From NCBI GenBank assembly GCA_947074205.1, contig CAMTOQ010000007.1, positions 1 to 64,000 on the forward strand: a stretch of DNA of 64,000 nt. The letters are read 5' to 3'. This stretch comes from an uncultured Bacteroides sp. Lineage in GTDB: Bacteria; Bacteroidota; Bacteroidia; Bacteroidales; Bacteroidaceae. Both the position numbers and the translations under genes were made by a program. Numbering within the stretch: the stretch's first letter is position 1; each line of letters starts with the position of its first letter. The notes below the pieces were generated by a model. The model searched no databases. It saw nothing but the letters and a program-made list of their open reading frames with translations, and had not been told where the DNA came from. Of the stretch, positions 10,595-19,878 are shown in pieces.

Positions 10595-10626
10595 AAAAAA
10601 GGCCTCAGAGTTTACACACTGAAGCC
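10595..10626 (-). terminator. Terminator of the exopolysaccharide operon
   Basis: Minus-strand hairpin GGCTTCAG/CTGAGGCC (10601-10608 with 10619-10626, one G-U pair) is followed by six Ts, 26 bases after the ugd stop. Confidence 0.8.
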
Positions 10627-10651
10627 AATATAGAATACTTATCCTAGTTAT

Positions 10652-11965
10652 TTAATAACCTATACAACGATAGATAAAACCCAAATTTTCCATTTCCTTT
10701 CTGTCGTATATATTACGTCCATCTAAAAGTACAGGTTGTAACATAGAAGAATGAACTGCCTCCCATGATGGCATCCTAAAAGTTTTCCACTCCGTAAGAA
10801 GCATCAAAGCACTAGCACCAGATACCGCTTCATACATATCTGAAGCATAACACACAGATTCGCCAAACTTATGTCTAGCCTCATCCATAGCAATGGGGTC
10901 ATAGACTGAGACTAAACACCCAGCCTTTATTAATTGTTCAATCAAAACCAAAGCAGGAGCCTCACGCATATCATCGGTTTCGGGCTTAAAAGACAAGCCC
11001 CAAACAGCTATCTTCTTACCCGAAAGATTGTTCTCATATATATTAGAGAGCTTCTCGAAAAGCAACTGCTTCTGTCTTTCGTTAACCAATTCGACAGCTT
11101 TTAATACCTCCATAGAATAATTATGCTGCTCTGCTGTTTTAATCAAGGCCTTTACATCCTTAGGAAAACATGAACCTCCATAGCCAATACCAGGATAAAG
11201 GAATTTGCGACCAATTCTTGAGTCAGTTCCTATACCACTACGAACCATATTAACATCTGCACCAACTCTCTCACAAAGGTTAGCAATTTCATTCATAAAG
11301 CTTATCCTTGTAGCTAGCATAGAGTTGGCTGCATACTTAGTCATTTCTGCAGATGGTATATCCATGAAAATGACTCTAAAGTTATTTAGCTGAAACGGTC
11401 TATAAAGCTTAGTCATCAACATCTGAGCTTCTTCAGAATCAATCCCTACCACAACCCTATCAGGACTCATAAAGTCAGCTATCGCATTTCCTTCTTTCAA
11501 GAACTCTGGATTAGAGGCAACATCAAAAGAGATAGCAACTTTACGCTTATCGAGCTCTTCTTGAATAGCATTGCGCACCTTTTGAGCTGTACCTACAGGA
11601 ACAGTACTCTTGGTAACAACCAGGACATATTTATTTGCATTTTTCCCAACAGTACGAGCCACGTCTAGGACATAGCGCAAATCAGCACTGCCATCTTCAT
11701 CAGGAGGTGTTCCTACTGCAGAGAATACAACATCGACATCATTCAAACAAGATTCAAGCGAAGTTGTAAACTTTAAACGACCAGATTTGGCATTACGGCA
11801 AACGATATCCTCCAAACCAGGCTCATAAATGGGTATAACACCATTCTTCAACCCCTCTATTTTAGAGACATTAGTATCTACACAAGTTACATCGACGCCT
11901 ATTTCGGCAAAACAAGCTCCTGTTACAAGTCCCACATAGCCTGTTCCTACTATAGCTATTTTCAT
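10652..11965 (-). CDS. ugd: UDP-glucose 6-dehydrogenase
   Basis: Oxidises UDP-glucose to UDP-glucuronate, a precursor for acidic polysaccharides. The start is set at the ATG at 11965 so that the protein begins MKIAIVGTGYVGLVTGACFA, with the NAD-binding GxGxxG at residues 7-12. The catalytic Cys lies in GYGGSCFPKD, and the C-terminal UDP-binding domain is present (VWGLSFKPETDDMREAPAL). About 437 residues, normal for the family. It is the last gene of the exopolysaccharide operon, 22 bases after rfbC. Confidence 0.93.
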   Translation of the reverse strand: MKIAIVGTGYVGLVTGACFAEIGVDVTCVDTNVSKIEGLKNGVIPIYEPGLEDIVCRNAKSGRLKFTTSLESCLNDVDVVFSAVGTPPDEDGSADLRYVLDVARTVGKNANKYVLVVTKSTVPVGTAQKVRNAIQEELDKRKVAISFDVASNPEFLKEGNAIADFMSPDRVVVGIDSEEAQMLMTKLYRPFQLNNFRVIFMDIPSAEMTKYAANSMLATRISFMNEIANLCERVGADVNMVRSGIGTDSRIGRKFLYPGIGYGGSCFPKDVKALIKTAEQHNYSMEVLKAVELVNERQKQLLFEKLSNIYENNLSGKKIAVWGLSFKPETDDMREAPALVLIEQLIKAGCLVSVYDPIAMDEARHKFGESVCYASDMYEAVSGASALMLLTEWKTFRMPSWEAVHSSMLQPVLLDGRNIYDRKEMENLGFIYRCIGY

Positions 11966-11987
11966 TTGTAAATATTGAGAATATGTA

Positions 11988-12539
11988 TTAAAAATCAAAG
12001 GTCGGTGCACAATCGATAGTTAGTGCATCACAATCCTTTTGGGATAAAATAAAATGAGAAGAATCAATCATCCAATCAATACCTATAAGTGGATCACAGT
12101 AAAGCAAAGAAGCTTCTGCAGACGGATTATAAACGTTATCCACTTTATACGAAAATACAGCTTCCGGGGTAAGAACCAAGAAACCGTGAGCAAAACCACG
12201 CGGAATAAAAAGCTGGTGCTTATTCTCGTCAGACAAAATCGCGGAGACATATTTTCCATATGTTGGAGAGCCTTTACGTAAATCGACAGCAACATCCAGC
12301 ACTTTACCACTTATAACTCGAACTAGTTTAGCTTGCGAGAACTCCCCAACCTGATAGTGCAACCCTCTAAGAACACCATAAGTAGATTTTGATTCATTAT
12401 CTTGAATGAAGTCAACTTGTCCTATATGACGATCAAATTCTTCTTTCTTAAAAGACTCATAGAAGTAGCCTCTATCATCTTGAAACACTCGTGGCTCAAT
12501 AAGCCAAACTCCTTTTATTTCCGTTTCTGTAAAAATCAT
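11988..12539 (-). CDS. rfbC: dTDP-4-dehydrorhamnose 3,5-epimerase
   Basis: Cupin-fold epimerase of the dTDP-L-rhamnose pathway, 183 residues from the ATG at 12539 (MIFTETEIKGVWLIEP); a longer in-frame start at 12590 adds a sequence unlike the family. The catalytic His lies in GVLRGLHYQ, and the tyrosine motif FSYKVDNVY follows. rfbA, rfbB and rfbD are not in the window, so the pathway must be completed elsewhere. It may have its own weak promoter in the 103-base gap upstream. Confidence 0.92.
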   Translation of the reverse strand: MIFTETEIKGVWLIEPRVFQDDRGYFYESFKKEEFDRHIGQVDFIQDNESKSTYGVLRGLHYQVGEFSQAKLVRVISGKVLDVAVDLRKGSPTYGKYVSAILSDENKHQLFIPRGFAHGFLVLTPEAVFSYKVDNVYNPSAEASLLYCDPLIGIDWMIDSSHFILSQKDCDALTIDCAPTFDF

Positions 12540-12592
12540 ACTTTTAATGCTATATGGCCTCCAATAAGTTAAAGGAAGACCTAAAAACAAGA

Positions 12593-12600
12593 CAAAGATA
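12593..12600 (-). promoter_or_regulatory. Possible internal promoter for rfbC-ugd
   Basis: Minus-strand TATCTTTG matches the TAnnTTTG -7 box and lies in the only sizeable gap of the operon. No well-spaced -33 TTG was found. Confidence 0.35.
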
Positions 12601-12642
12601 AGAAACTAAGCTTGACAAAACACTAGCAACTAGAATAAAAAG

Positions 12643-13281
12643 CTATGGTTTACGTAGCATTACGCCGACAGTCCTAAACATGATCTGAATATCAAGTAGC
12701 AACGACCAGTTATTAATATACCACAAATCGTGGTTTATACGCATCTTAACTCGCTTAAGATCCCTCTCGCCGCGCAAACCATTAACTTGAGCCCAACCCG
12801 TAATTCCCGGTTTCACAGTATAACGCAAGGGATACTCTGGTATCACAGCCGAATACTCTTCATCATGCACCAACATATGCGGACGAGGTCCTATCACAGA
12901 CATATCACCTTTTAAGACATTCCAAAACTGAGGAAGCTCATCTATACTTGTACAACGTAGAAAATTCCCTAAAGCATATTCATTCATCTGCGGATCAAAG
13001 AAATGATCAGAATGATTCCGGGCATCCATCGTTCTAAATTTATAGCACTCAAAAATGCGACCATTCTTACCTGTACGCTTCTGCTTAAAAAATATTGGGC
13101 CAGGCATATATATCTTGAGACAGAGTGCCACCACTACAAAAACAGGTGGCAGAATAAATAGAATGACTATCAAAGACATACAAATATCCAAAGAACGTTT
13201 AACCACTTTATTCTCACGCAAAAATAAAGGAGTCTCTTCTACTTCTATAGAGTTATCAATACGAGTATATACAGCACACAT
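12643..13281 (-). CDS. Polyprenyl-phosphate sugar-1-phosphate transferase (priming transferase)
   Basis: Starts glycan assembly by moving a sugar-1-phosphate onto undecaprenyl phosphate. At 212 residues it is the short, single-membrane-helix form (helix at about 29-52, LDICMSLIVILFILPPVFVV). Family motifs follow: FFKQKRTGKNG, CYKFRTMD, then FLRCTSIDELPQFWNVLKGD and SVIGPRPH. The sugar specificity cannot be read. It begins 3 bases after the GT4 gene. Confidence 0.9.
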   Translation of the reverse strand: MCAVYTRIDNSIEVEETPLFLRENKVVKRSLDICMSLIVILFILPPVFVVVALCLKIYMPGPIFFKQKRTGKNGRIFECYKFRTMDARNHSDHFFDPQMNEYALGNFLRCTSIDELPQFWNVLKGDMSVIGPRPHMLVHDEEYSAVIPEYPLRYTVKPGITGWAQVNGLRGERDLKRVKMRINHDLWYINNWSLLLDIQIMFRTVGVMLRKP

Positions 13282-13284
13282 ATC

Positions 13285-14385
13285 TTATATCTTTTTATTT
13301 AATAATGATGCATAAACATCTTTAGTTTGAGAAGCAATGTAGTCCCAATTGTATTTACGCATATCATATTTAATCTCTTTATTTTCAATAGCCAAATGGG
13401 CATCTAGTTTTTTCACTAAATCAAAACGATCACCACATTTGAAATAACAGAACTCACCCAATCCTACTTCTAAGTTCGCCGGGATATCACTAACCAAAAC
13501 ATCACAACCACAACTCATAGCTTCAAGAAGAGAAATAGGCAAACCTTCATGAAAAGAAGGTAAAACAAACAGAGCAGCATGACTATAGAGTTGAGACAAT
13601 TGCTCCCTCTTTAAAAAACCTGTCAGTACAACTCCATTCTCTTTCGCTAATATTTTCAAAGATTCTGAGTAGCTATCAGCATGATCAGCGTCGCCTGCTA
13701 TAACAAGTTTATATCCTAAAGATTTACTTTGCACGAAAGCATCTATAAGATAATCAAAACCTTTCTCCTTAACAAAACGTCCTACAGCTATCACGTACCG
13801 GTTAGATTCCAAGGAAAATCGCTCAAGCACATCTGTCTTCACCGTAGGAAGCATACTCACTCCATTATATATTAAAGAGGTAGACTTCATTCTGGGATAT
13901 TTCTTGAACATCATTTTCTCAATATGGCTTGAAATCACAATCATTCTGTCAGCATATCTAGCCCCAAGTCTTTCACCCAGCCTTAATATCCCTTTGGACA
14001 TTCTTCCCCACTTTTGCCGATCATAATCAGGCCCATGATGTGTTACAACAGCTTTCATTCCTAAAAGTTTAACCAAAGGCGTGATTAACGATGGACCTAC
14101 TGCATGAATGTGAACGATATCAGCACCTACACTTTTAGCATAAATCACTGCAAATAAGGTGTGCGCAAAGGCTTCAAGATGTTTACTAGAGAAAGTCTTT
14201 AAATCTTTTATTTTTACTCCCTTGTAAGAAGTAGCATTATCTCCACTTGATTTAAAATGAGGGCGGCGAACCACTATCACCTCATATCCATCAGCAGCAA
14301 TATGAGGGAATAACTCTTCGCAGTGAGTTTCGACACCTCCTAGAATCCCAGGAATCCCACGAGTACCAGTTACTACAACCTTCAT
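13285..14385 (-). CDS. GT4 family glycosyltransferase
   Basis: Retaining GT-B glycosyltransferase, 366 residues. The N-terminal GTRGIPGILGGVETHCEELF is typical of the rhamnosyltransferase-like subgroup. The C-terminal donor site has PSFHEGLPISLLEAM, with E-x7-E, as in GT4 enzymes. It follows the radical SAM gene after 3 bases and precedes the priming transferase by 3. It probably adds a sugar to the lipid-linked glycan; donor and acceptor are unknown. Confidence 0.88.
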   Translation of the reverse strand: MKVVVTGTRGIPGILGGVETHCEELFPHIAADGYEVIVVRRPHFKSSGDNATSYKGVKIKDLKTFSSKHLEAFAHTLFAVIYAKSVGADIVHIHAVGPSLITPLVKLLGMKAVVTHHGPDYDRQKWGRMSKGILRLGERLGARYADRMIVISSHIEKMMFKKYPRMKSTSLIYNGVSMLPTVKTDVLERFSLESNRYVIAVGRFVKEKGFDYLIDAFVQSKSLGYKLVIAGDADHADSYSESLKILAKENGVVLTGFLKREQLSQLYSHAALFVLPSFHEGLPISLLEAMSCGCDVLVSDIPANLEVGLGEFCYFKCGDRFDLVKKLDAHLAIENKEIKYDMRKYNWDYIASQTKDVYASLLNKKI

Positions 14386-14388
14386 TAT

Positions 14389-15402
14389 TTAATCTATATC
14401 TAAGAAAACAGGTTTACCTGTCATCGTATTCCACTTATTAGTCACTACCCAACGTAGAGGCTGACTTATATATTTTTTCATTACCGGTGAAGCAGTCCCT
14501 ACCATCCAACAGTTTTTAGGGCATTTTTTTACCTGCTCGCGCACTTCTTGAGCCTTATCGCTCAACCATATCTCCTCAAAAGAGGATTGGGAGCGTATAT
14601 TCCCCATACTCTCCTTCCAATATCTTTCCTCTAAACCATTGCAAGGATAAATTTCGCCATATGGATCTACAAAGAAGTTCACCAAACCAGCTTCGCAAGG
14701 CAGGAGCCTTTGGTTTCCTTTAATATAATTAATCAGACCACGGTTGAAATAGGCACGAAACCACGACTTAGGATGTTTCTCGGCCAATTGCCATGAGATA
14801 AGCTTCTCAAAGTTTCCACAGACCTCATCCTTGTTGGTTATCAAATTATCTCCCTTATGAAAATAATAAGAATTATGAAAGGCGGCAGTAGCAAACTCCA
14901 TTCCAAGCGACTTAGAGAGCTGATATAAAGATAACATATCCGAAGAGTTGTAATTGGAAACTGTGATACCAAAGCCAATATCTTTAACCCCCATATCCTT
15001 GAGTTTCAATAAAGTTCTAAGCCCCTTATCAAATCCACCTTCACGACCTCTTAACTCATCGTTTTTCTGCGACAAGCCTTCAATGCTTATACGTATACCA
15101 ATTTTTGGAAAACGTTTTGCCAAGCGAATGATACGATCTTCAAACCAACCCGAAGTAGAGATTACAACTCTAGGCGACTTCTCAAAACAAACTTCAATAA
15201 TATCTTCTAAATCTTCACGAATAAAGGGTTCGCCACCTGTTATATTTATAAATTTCACATTAGGAAGCTTTTTAATCTCCTCCAATGTAATTTCTTTGTG
15301 TTTATCTGTAGGATTCTTCCATATATCACACATCTGACATTGCATAGGACACCTATAGGTGACAATAATACACATATCAGTAGGGTTAGGTATTTTGGTC
15401 AT
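14389..15402 (-). CDS. Radical SAM protein with SPASM-like C-terminus
   Basis: Iron-sulphur radical SAM enzyme, 337 residues. The cluster motif CxxxCxxC is at Cys18, Cys22 and Cys25 (YRCPMQCQMCDIW), and the GGEP motif follows (INITGGEPFIRED). The C-terminal part has further cysteines (LLPCEAG, YPCNG, KKCPKNCWMVG), as in SPASM or twitch domains that bind auxiliary clusters. It is the first gene of the exopolysaccharide operon, which suggests modification of a sugar or of the carrier. The substrate is unknown, and no small peptide substrate gene was seen next to it. Confidence 0.85.
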   Translation of the reverse strand: MTKIPNPTDMCIIVTYRCPMQCQMCDIWKNPTDKHKEITLEEIKKLPNVKFINITGGEPFIREDLEDIIEVCFEKSPRVVISTSGWFEDRIIRLAKRFPKIGIRISIEGLSQKNDELRGREGGFDKGLRTLLKLKDMGVKDIGFGITVSNYNSSDMLSLYQLSKSLGMEFATAAFHNSYYFHKGDNLITNKDEVCGNFEKLISWQLAEKHPKSWFRAYFNRGLINYIKGNQRLLPCEAGLVNFFVDPYGEIYPCNGLEERYWKESMGNIRSQSSFEEIWLSDKAQEVREQVKKCPKNCWMVGTASPVMKKYISQPLRWVVTNKWNTMTGKPVFLDID

Positions 15403-16143
15403 ATTAAATCTTAGTTGTCATTCATAATATAGAGATCTGGGAAATATCTCTTCAAGACAAAAACGCAAAATTCACATAAAAAGTATTTTAATTGCAATAA
15501 AATTATTAATAAAAAGATATATAAACTAAAGCACACCAACAACCCGTAAACATCTATTACCATCTCAACACTCCATATATCCTCAACAAATACTACGCTA
15601 CACCTAATTAAACCCCAGAAACACGTTGTTCAAGCAACATCATTGTTTAATAAATCGACTACATCCTCAGCATGCTAAACTCATTTAATCACACTTATGC
15701 TAAACCGCATTGTAATACTGCCAACGCAACACAACATCGCCGTAGAACCCATACAAGAATACCATAGAGCCCTCACAGTATGCACTCCGATAACAGATAC
15801 AGTTCGAATATTAACAAAATGACAAAACAAACACCTCAATAAAACACAGAACTAAAAGTCAGATAATCTCAAAATAATTCAAACTATCATCACTTTAATA
15901 CAAACGCTTTTAATAGGAGACTAATATCACTAGCGACATCTACACAACTCAAATGTATATTATAAATAAATAGGTATAAGAATATATTCAAAGAGAAAAC
16001 AAGTGGATAAAAAGCAAACTGAATCACCCGAAGAAAAATTGAGTATAAACAGCAGAGAGATCAACACGCAACACATAAAGACTTTTTGCTTACATTATAA
16101 CGCCTAATTGATGCGATTGCGAATCATAATGATATCCATCTTG
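15403..16143 (-). other. Long non-coding leader upstream of the exopolysaccharide operon
   Basis: No credible gene is visible. The minus strand here is noticeably rich in G and T with few Cs, unlike random AT-rich spacer. If the promoter at 16144-16172 is real, this is an untranslated leader of about 740 bases, which would give room for regulated elongation. Bacteroides capsule operons are known to use leader-dependent UpxY antiterminators, but no upxY is present here. Confidence 0.4.
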
Positions 16144-16172
16144 CAAATATACGCACACAATCACACCCTCAA
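16144..16172 (-). promoter_or_regulatory. Candidate distal promoter of the exopolysaccharide operon
   Basis: Minus-strand TATATTTG (16144-16151) matches TAnnTTTG, with TTG (16170-16172) 18 bases upstream. The nearest downstream minus-strand gene starts about 740 bases away. Confidence 0.5.
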
Positions 16173-16341
16173 GAGACTTCAAAATAGGCATCAAAAAACA
16201 AATTGTTACTATTTGGCTATTTTAATCACCCATTATTTATAATTTTACAGAAATAAGATGTTATTTTGCATCAATTAAAAGAGAGTGAAAAATAAATTGA
16301 TAAAAGTTAATCGAATTATTTCCTAATTAAACAAATAGTCA

Positions 16342-16349
16342 TATATTTG
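16342..16349 (+). promoter_or_regulatory. Candidate -7 box for dapF-dapL
   Basis: TATATTTG matches TAnnTTTG. An in-frame ATG at 16352 would fall at the transcription start, so it cannot be the real start of dapF. Confidence 0.5.
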
Positions 16350-16399
16350 CAATGTATTTAAAACAATTAGAAACAACAACCAATCATTTAGAGAACAAA

Positions 16400-17209
16400 A
16401 TGACAAGAGAAATCCAATTCACTAAGATGCATGGTGCAGGCAATGATTACATCTATGTAAACACAATGCTTTATCCTATTAGTAATCCAGAAGCAGCAGC
16501 TATCGAATGGAGCAAGTATCATACAGGAATTGGGAGCGACGGTCTTGTACTGATTGGAAAATCAGAAGAAGCTGATTTTAGTATGCGTATTTTCAATGCA
16601 GATGGCTCGGAAGCGATGATGTGCGGTAATGCAAGCTATTGTGTGGGTAAATATCTGTATGATTATGGTCTGACCGATAAAACTTCGGTATCTCTCAAAA
16701 CACTATCGGGTGTAAAATACATCACTCTAAATATAGAGGCAGGCAAAGTCACTACAGCTACAGTAGATATGGGTTCTCCTGTTGAAACTGGCGAAATTGA
16801 CTTTAAAGACGAATATCCATTTTCATCTTTATATGTTTCAGTTGGGAATCCTCACCTTGTAACATTTGTCGACAAAATAGAAGATATTGACTTACCTGTA
16901 ATTGGTCCAAAATTAGAGAATCACCCATTTTTTCCAAATCGAATTAATGCAGAGTTTGCTCAAGTTCTATCTGAAGATAGAATCAGAATGAGAGTATGGG
17001 AACGCGGATCGGGCATCACTCAAGCTTGTGGAACAGGCGCTTGCGCTACCACTGTGGCTGCTGTAAAAGCCGGGAAAATTGATCGCAAAGCTACTATTAT
17101 TATGGACGGTGGTGAGTTAACCATTGAATGGAATAAAGAAACAGACCATCTTTTAATGACCGGAACACCTAAAAAGGTATTTGACGGAACAATCACAATC
17201 AGCGAATAA
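16400..17209 (+). CDS. dapF: Diaminopimelate epimerase
   Basis: Converts LL- to meso-diaminopimelate for lysine and peptidoglycan synthesis. The ATG at 16400 gives [20 protein letters not shown], matching the family N-terminus and about 269 residues. The two catalytic cysteines are visible in MMCGNASYC and ACGTGACAT. The in-frame ATG at 16352 is rejected because it lies at the promoter. dapL follows after 27 bases, so two consecutive steps are encoded together. Confidence 0.94.
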   Translation: MTREIQFTKMHGAGNDYIYVNTMLYPISNPEAAAIEWSKYHTGIGSDGLVLIGKSEEADFSMRIFNADGSEAMMCGNASYCVGKYLYDYGLTDKTSVSLKTLSGVKYITLNIEAGKVTTATVDMGSPVETGEIDFKDEYPFSSLYVSVGNPHLVTFVDKIEDIDLPVIGPKLENHPFFPNRINAEFAQVLSEDRIRMRVWERGSGITQACGTGACATTVAAVKAGKIDRKATIIMDGGELTIEWNKETDHLLMTGTPKKVFDGTITISE

Positions 17210-17236
17210 TTTATCAAACTTAAAACAAAGAACATT

Positions 17237-18469
17237 ATGGCACTTGTAAATGAGAATTTCTTAAAATTACCTGGAAGCTATCTATTTTCAGATATTGCTA
17301 AGAAGGTAAATACTTTTAAAATAACACACCCTAAGCAAGAGATTATTCGTCTTGGTATTGGAGATGTGACACGCCCCTTACCTGCTGCATGTCTAGAGGC
17401 AATGCACAAAGCAGTGGAAGATATGTCTGTAGCAGAAAGATTTCATGGATACGGACCAGAGCAAGGTTATGATTTCTTAATCGATGCTGTGATTAAAAAC
17501 GATTACCTCCCACGTGGTATACAACTCAGCAACTCTGAAGTATTTATCAACGATGGAGCGAAAAGTGACACAGGAAACATAGGGGATATTCTTAGACACG
17601 ATAACAGTGTTGGTGTAACAGATCCAATCTATCCTGTATATATTGACAGTAACGTAATGAGCGGTCGTGCCGGAGTTTTGGAAGAACTTACTGGTAAATG
17701 GAGCAACATCACATATATGCCATGTACTAGCGAAAATAATTTTATCCCAGCTATACCAGATAAGAGAATCGACATAGTGTATTTGTGCTATCCCAACAAT
17801 CCAACGGGCACAACTCTTACAAAGGCAGAGCTTAAAAAATGGGTAGATTATGCTTTAGAGAACGACACATTGATTCTTTATGATGCAGCTTACGAAGCAT
17901 TTATTCAAGAAAGTGATGTACCACACTCTATTTATGAAATTAAAGGTGCAAAAAAATGTGCCATTGAGTTCAAGAGTTTCTCGAAAACAGCAGGTTTTAC
18001 AGGTGTTAGATGTGGCTACACAGTAGTTCCTAAAGAGCTTACAGCTTCTACTCTATCTGGTGAACGTGTTGCACTAAACAAACTATGGAACAGACGCCAA
18101 TGCACTAAGTTCAACGGTACATCTTATATCACTCAACGCGGTGCAGAAGCAATCTATACTCCCGAGGGAAAACAACAAGTAAAAGAAAATATTGATTACT
18201 ACATGACCAATGCAAAACTAATGAAAGAATCTCTCGAGTCTGCAGGTCTTACAGTTTATGGTGGTGTCAATGCTCCTTACCTATGGATAAAAACACCTAA
18301 CGGTGTTAGTTCATGGAAATTCTTCGATCAAATGCTCTATGAAGCAAATGTTGTAGGAACCCCAGGTGTAGGATTTGGTCCTAGCGGTGAAGGTTACATT
18401 CGCCTTACAGCTTTCAACAATTTAGATAACTGTATCGAGGCGATGCGTCGCATCAAGAATTGGTTATAA
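17237..18469 (+). CDS. dapL: LL-diaminopimelate aminotransferase
   Basis: Pyridoxal-phosphate enzyme that makes LL-diaminopimelate directly from tetrahydrodipicolinate, bypassing the succinylase route. 410 residues, full length. Visible motifs are [13 protein letters not shown] near the N-terminus, CYPNNPTGT, and the PLP lysine region [17 protein letters not shown]. It is directly downstream of dapF, which uses its product. Confidence 0.95.
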   Translation: MALVNENFLKLPGSYLFSDIAKKVNTFKITHPKQEIIRLGIGDVTRPLPAACLEAMHKAVEDMSVAERFHGYGPEQGYDFLIDAVIKNDYLPRGIQLSNSEVFINDGAKSDTGNIGDILRHDNSVGVTDPIYPVYIDSNVMSGRAGVLEELTGKWSNITYMPCTSENNFIPAIPDKRIDIVYLCYPNNPTGTTLTKAELKKWVDYALENDTLILYDAAYEAFIQESDVPHSIYEIKGAKKCAIEFKSFSKTAGFTGVRCGYTVVPKELTASTLSGERVALNKLWNRRQCTKFNGTSYITQRGAEAIYTPEGKQQVKENIDYYMTNAKLMKESLESAGLTVYGGVNAPYLWIKTPNGVSSWKFFDQMLYEANVVGTPGVGFGPSGEGYIRLTAFNNLDNCIEAMRRIKNWL

Positions 18470-18487
18470 TATACCAATAAAATTATA

Positions 18488-18520
18488 AGGCTGAGCGTTG
18501 CTCAGGACAACGCCCAGCCT
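18488..18520 (+). terminator. Hairpin after dapL, no T run
   Basis: AGGCTGAGCGTTG (18488-18500) pairs with CAACGCCCAGCCT (18508-18520), 12 pairs with one mismatch. It is followed by ccttaaag rather than Ts, so it may be a processing or RNA-end hairpin and not a classic terminator. Confidence 0.5.
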
Positions 18521-18614
18521 CCTTAAAGTGAATACAATAGTTAAGCGCGCTACTATATGTTTTATATGGAGATAGTTCCACAATTTTTCTAACTCATAAA
18601 AAGGTAATAAGATT

Positions 18615-19322
18615 ATGAAAACAACGATTAACAAACGATTGGGAGCAATTGCTGTGGCTTTATTGACACTTATCCCATGTTCACTGAGAGCTCAAGATTC
18701 ATTCGAAGTAACAATTGGTGCCGACTTTGTAAACAAGTACGTATGGCGCGGTTTCGACCAAGGCTCGGGCGCATCCATACAGCCAACTTTGGCATTAGGA
18801 TGGAAAGGTATCTCATTAACAGCGTGGGGAAGCACTAGTATCACTGCTCTTGAACCTAAGGAGTTCGACATCACTTTAGGTTATGAAATTGGAGGTTTAA
18901 GCCTAGCATTAACAGACTACTGGTGGAATGGCGAAGAAGGAAAATATGGTTACTATAAAGATAGCCATTTCTATGAAGCTGCTGTTGGCTACTGTTTTGG
19001 AGAAAAAGTACCCTTATCACTCTCAGCTGCTGTAATGTTCCATGGCGACAAAAACCTAGAAGGCAAAAATCATGTTTCAGCTTATTTCAATGCAGGATAT
19101 GACATCAATTTGCCTCAAGGAATAGTATTAACTCCTTCTATTGGTGTTTCGACAAAATCATACATGTATACTGGCGATAAAATTAGCGGCGTAACTGACA
19201 TCAACCTAAAAGGATCTAAAGAGATTAAAATCACTGATAGCTTCTCTATCCCCGTATTTGCACAGGTCACTGTATCACCAGTAATGGACAAGACCTATAT
19301 CGTATTCGGTATGAGCTTCTAA
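18615..19322 (+). CDS. TorF-family putative outer-membrane porin
   Basis: Predicted outer-membrane beta-barrel, 235 residues. It has a Sec signal peptide (cleavage probably after SLRAQ, about residue 27) and begins its mature part with FEVTIGADFVNKYVWRGFDQ, typical of this family. Alternating hydrophobic strands run to a C-terminal aromatic residue (MSF). Upstream of PII and AmtB, it probably helps nitrogen compounds cross the outer membrane. The function is inferred from context. Confidence 0.78.
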   Translation: MKTTINKRLGAIAVALLTLIPCSLRAQDSFEVTIGADFVNKYVWRGFDQGSGASIQPTLALGWKGISLTAWGSTSITALEPKEFDITLGYEIGGLSLALTDYWWNGEEGKYGYYKDSHFYEAAVGYCFGEKVPLSLSAAVMFHGDKNLEGKNHVSAYFNAGYDINLPQGIVLTPSIGVSTKSYMYTGDKISGVTDINLKGSKEIKITDSFSIPVFAQVTVSPVMDKTYIVFGMSF

Positions 19323-19341
19323 AGCTAAATAAATAAAACAG

Positions 19342-19436
19342 AAAAGAGGAGGCTGGAGCCTCGGTTAGTTAGAGTTTCTTAATCGATTTGTTGTTGGGTA
19401 TATCCCATAGCATCCATAGTTCCACTCCTCTTTTTT
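19342..19436 (+). terminator. Structured element ending in a T run, before glnK
   Basis: A 10-base stem (AAAAGAGGAG 19342-19351 with CTCCTCTTTT 19425-19434) closes a region of about 95 bases and continues into Ts. Inside are smaller hairpins (GAGGCT/AGCCTC near 19349-19362, GGGTATATCCC near 19396-19406). It could terminate the porin transcript or attenuate glnK-amtB. Confidence 0.6.
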
Positions 19437-19468
19437 AGATAAAATACACATTTAATTCTATAAGGTAT

Positions 19469-19825
19469 ATGAAGAAGATTGAAGCTATCATTAGAAAAAC
19501 AAAGTTCGAGGACGTGAAGGATGCACTACTTGAAGCAGACATCGAATGGTTCTCATATTATGATGTAAGAGGTATAGGTAAAGCCCGTCAAGGAAGAATT
19601 TACCGTGGTGTTGTTTACGACACAAGTATCATCGAACGTATTTTGATCTCAATTGTAGTACGTGATAAGAATACTGAAAAGACTGTACAGGCAATTATTA
19701 AATCTGCACAGACAGGCGAAATTGGTGATGGCAGAATCTTTGTTATCCCCATCGAGGATGCAATTCGCATACGCACAGCCGAGAGAGGCGATATCGCACT
19801 TTATAATGCTGAGCAAGAAAGATAA
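19469..19825 (+). CDS. glnK: PII nitrogen regulatory protein
   Basis: Small trimeric sensor of 2-oxoglutarate, ATP and ADP that blocks AmtB when nitrogen is plentiful. 118 residues. The T-loop has Tyr45 and Tyr50 (GRIYRGVVYDT), Tyr50 lying where the uridylylated tyrosine of enteric PII is found. The ATP-site motifs QTGEIGDGRIFV and IRIRTAERGD are intact. It is 53 bases upstream of amtB, as usual for GlnK. Whether it is modified in this organism is unknown. Confidence 0.94.
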   Translation: MKKIEAIIRKTKFEDVKDALLEADIEWFSYYDVRGIGKARQGRIYRGVVYDTSIIERILISIVVRDKNTEKTVQAIIKSAQTGEIGDGRIFVIPIEDAIRIRTAERGDIALYNAEQER

Positions 19826-19878
19826 TTATCTTCATCACTTTTTAAATTTAGGTATTACAATAATATAAGACTACAATT

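Noticed and set aside
12643-15402. Radical SAM, GT4 and transferase genes as a natural-product or RiPP cluster
   Set aside because: No precursor peptide, peptidase or exporter is present, while the sugar genes fit exopolysaccharide synthesis.
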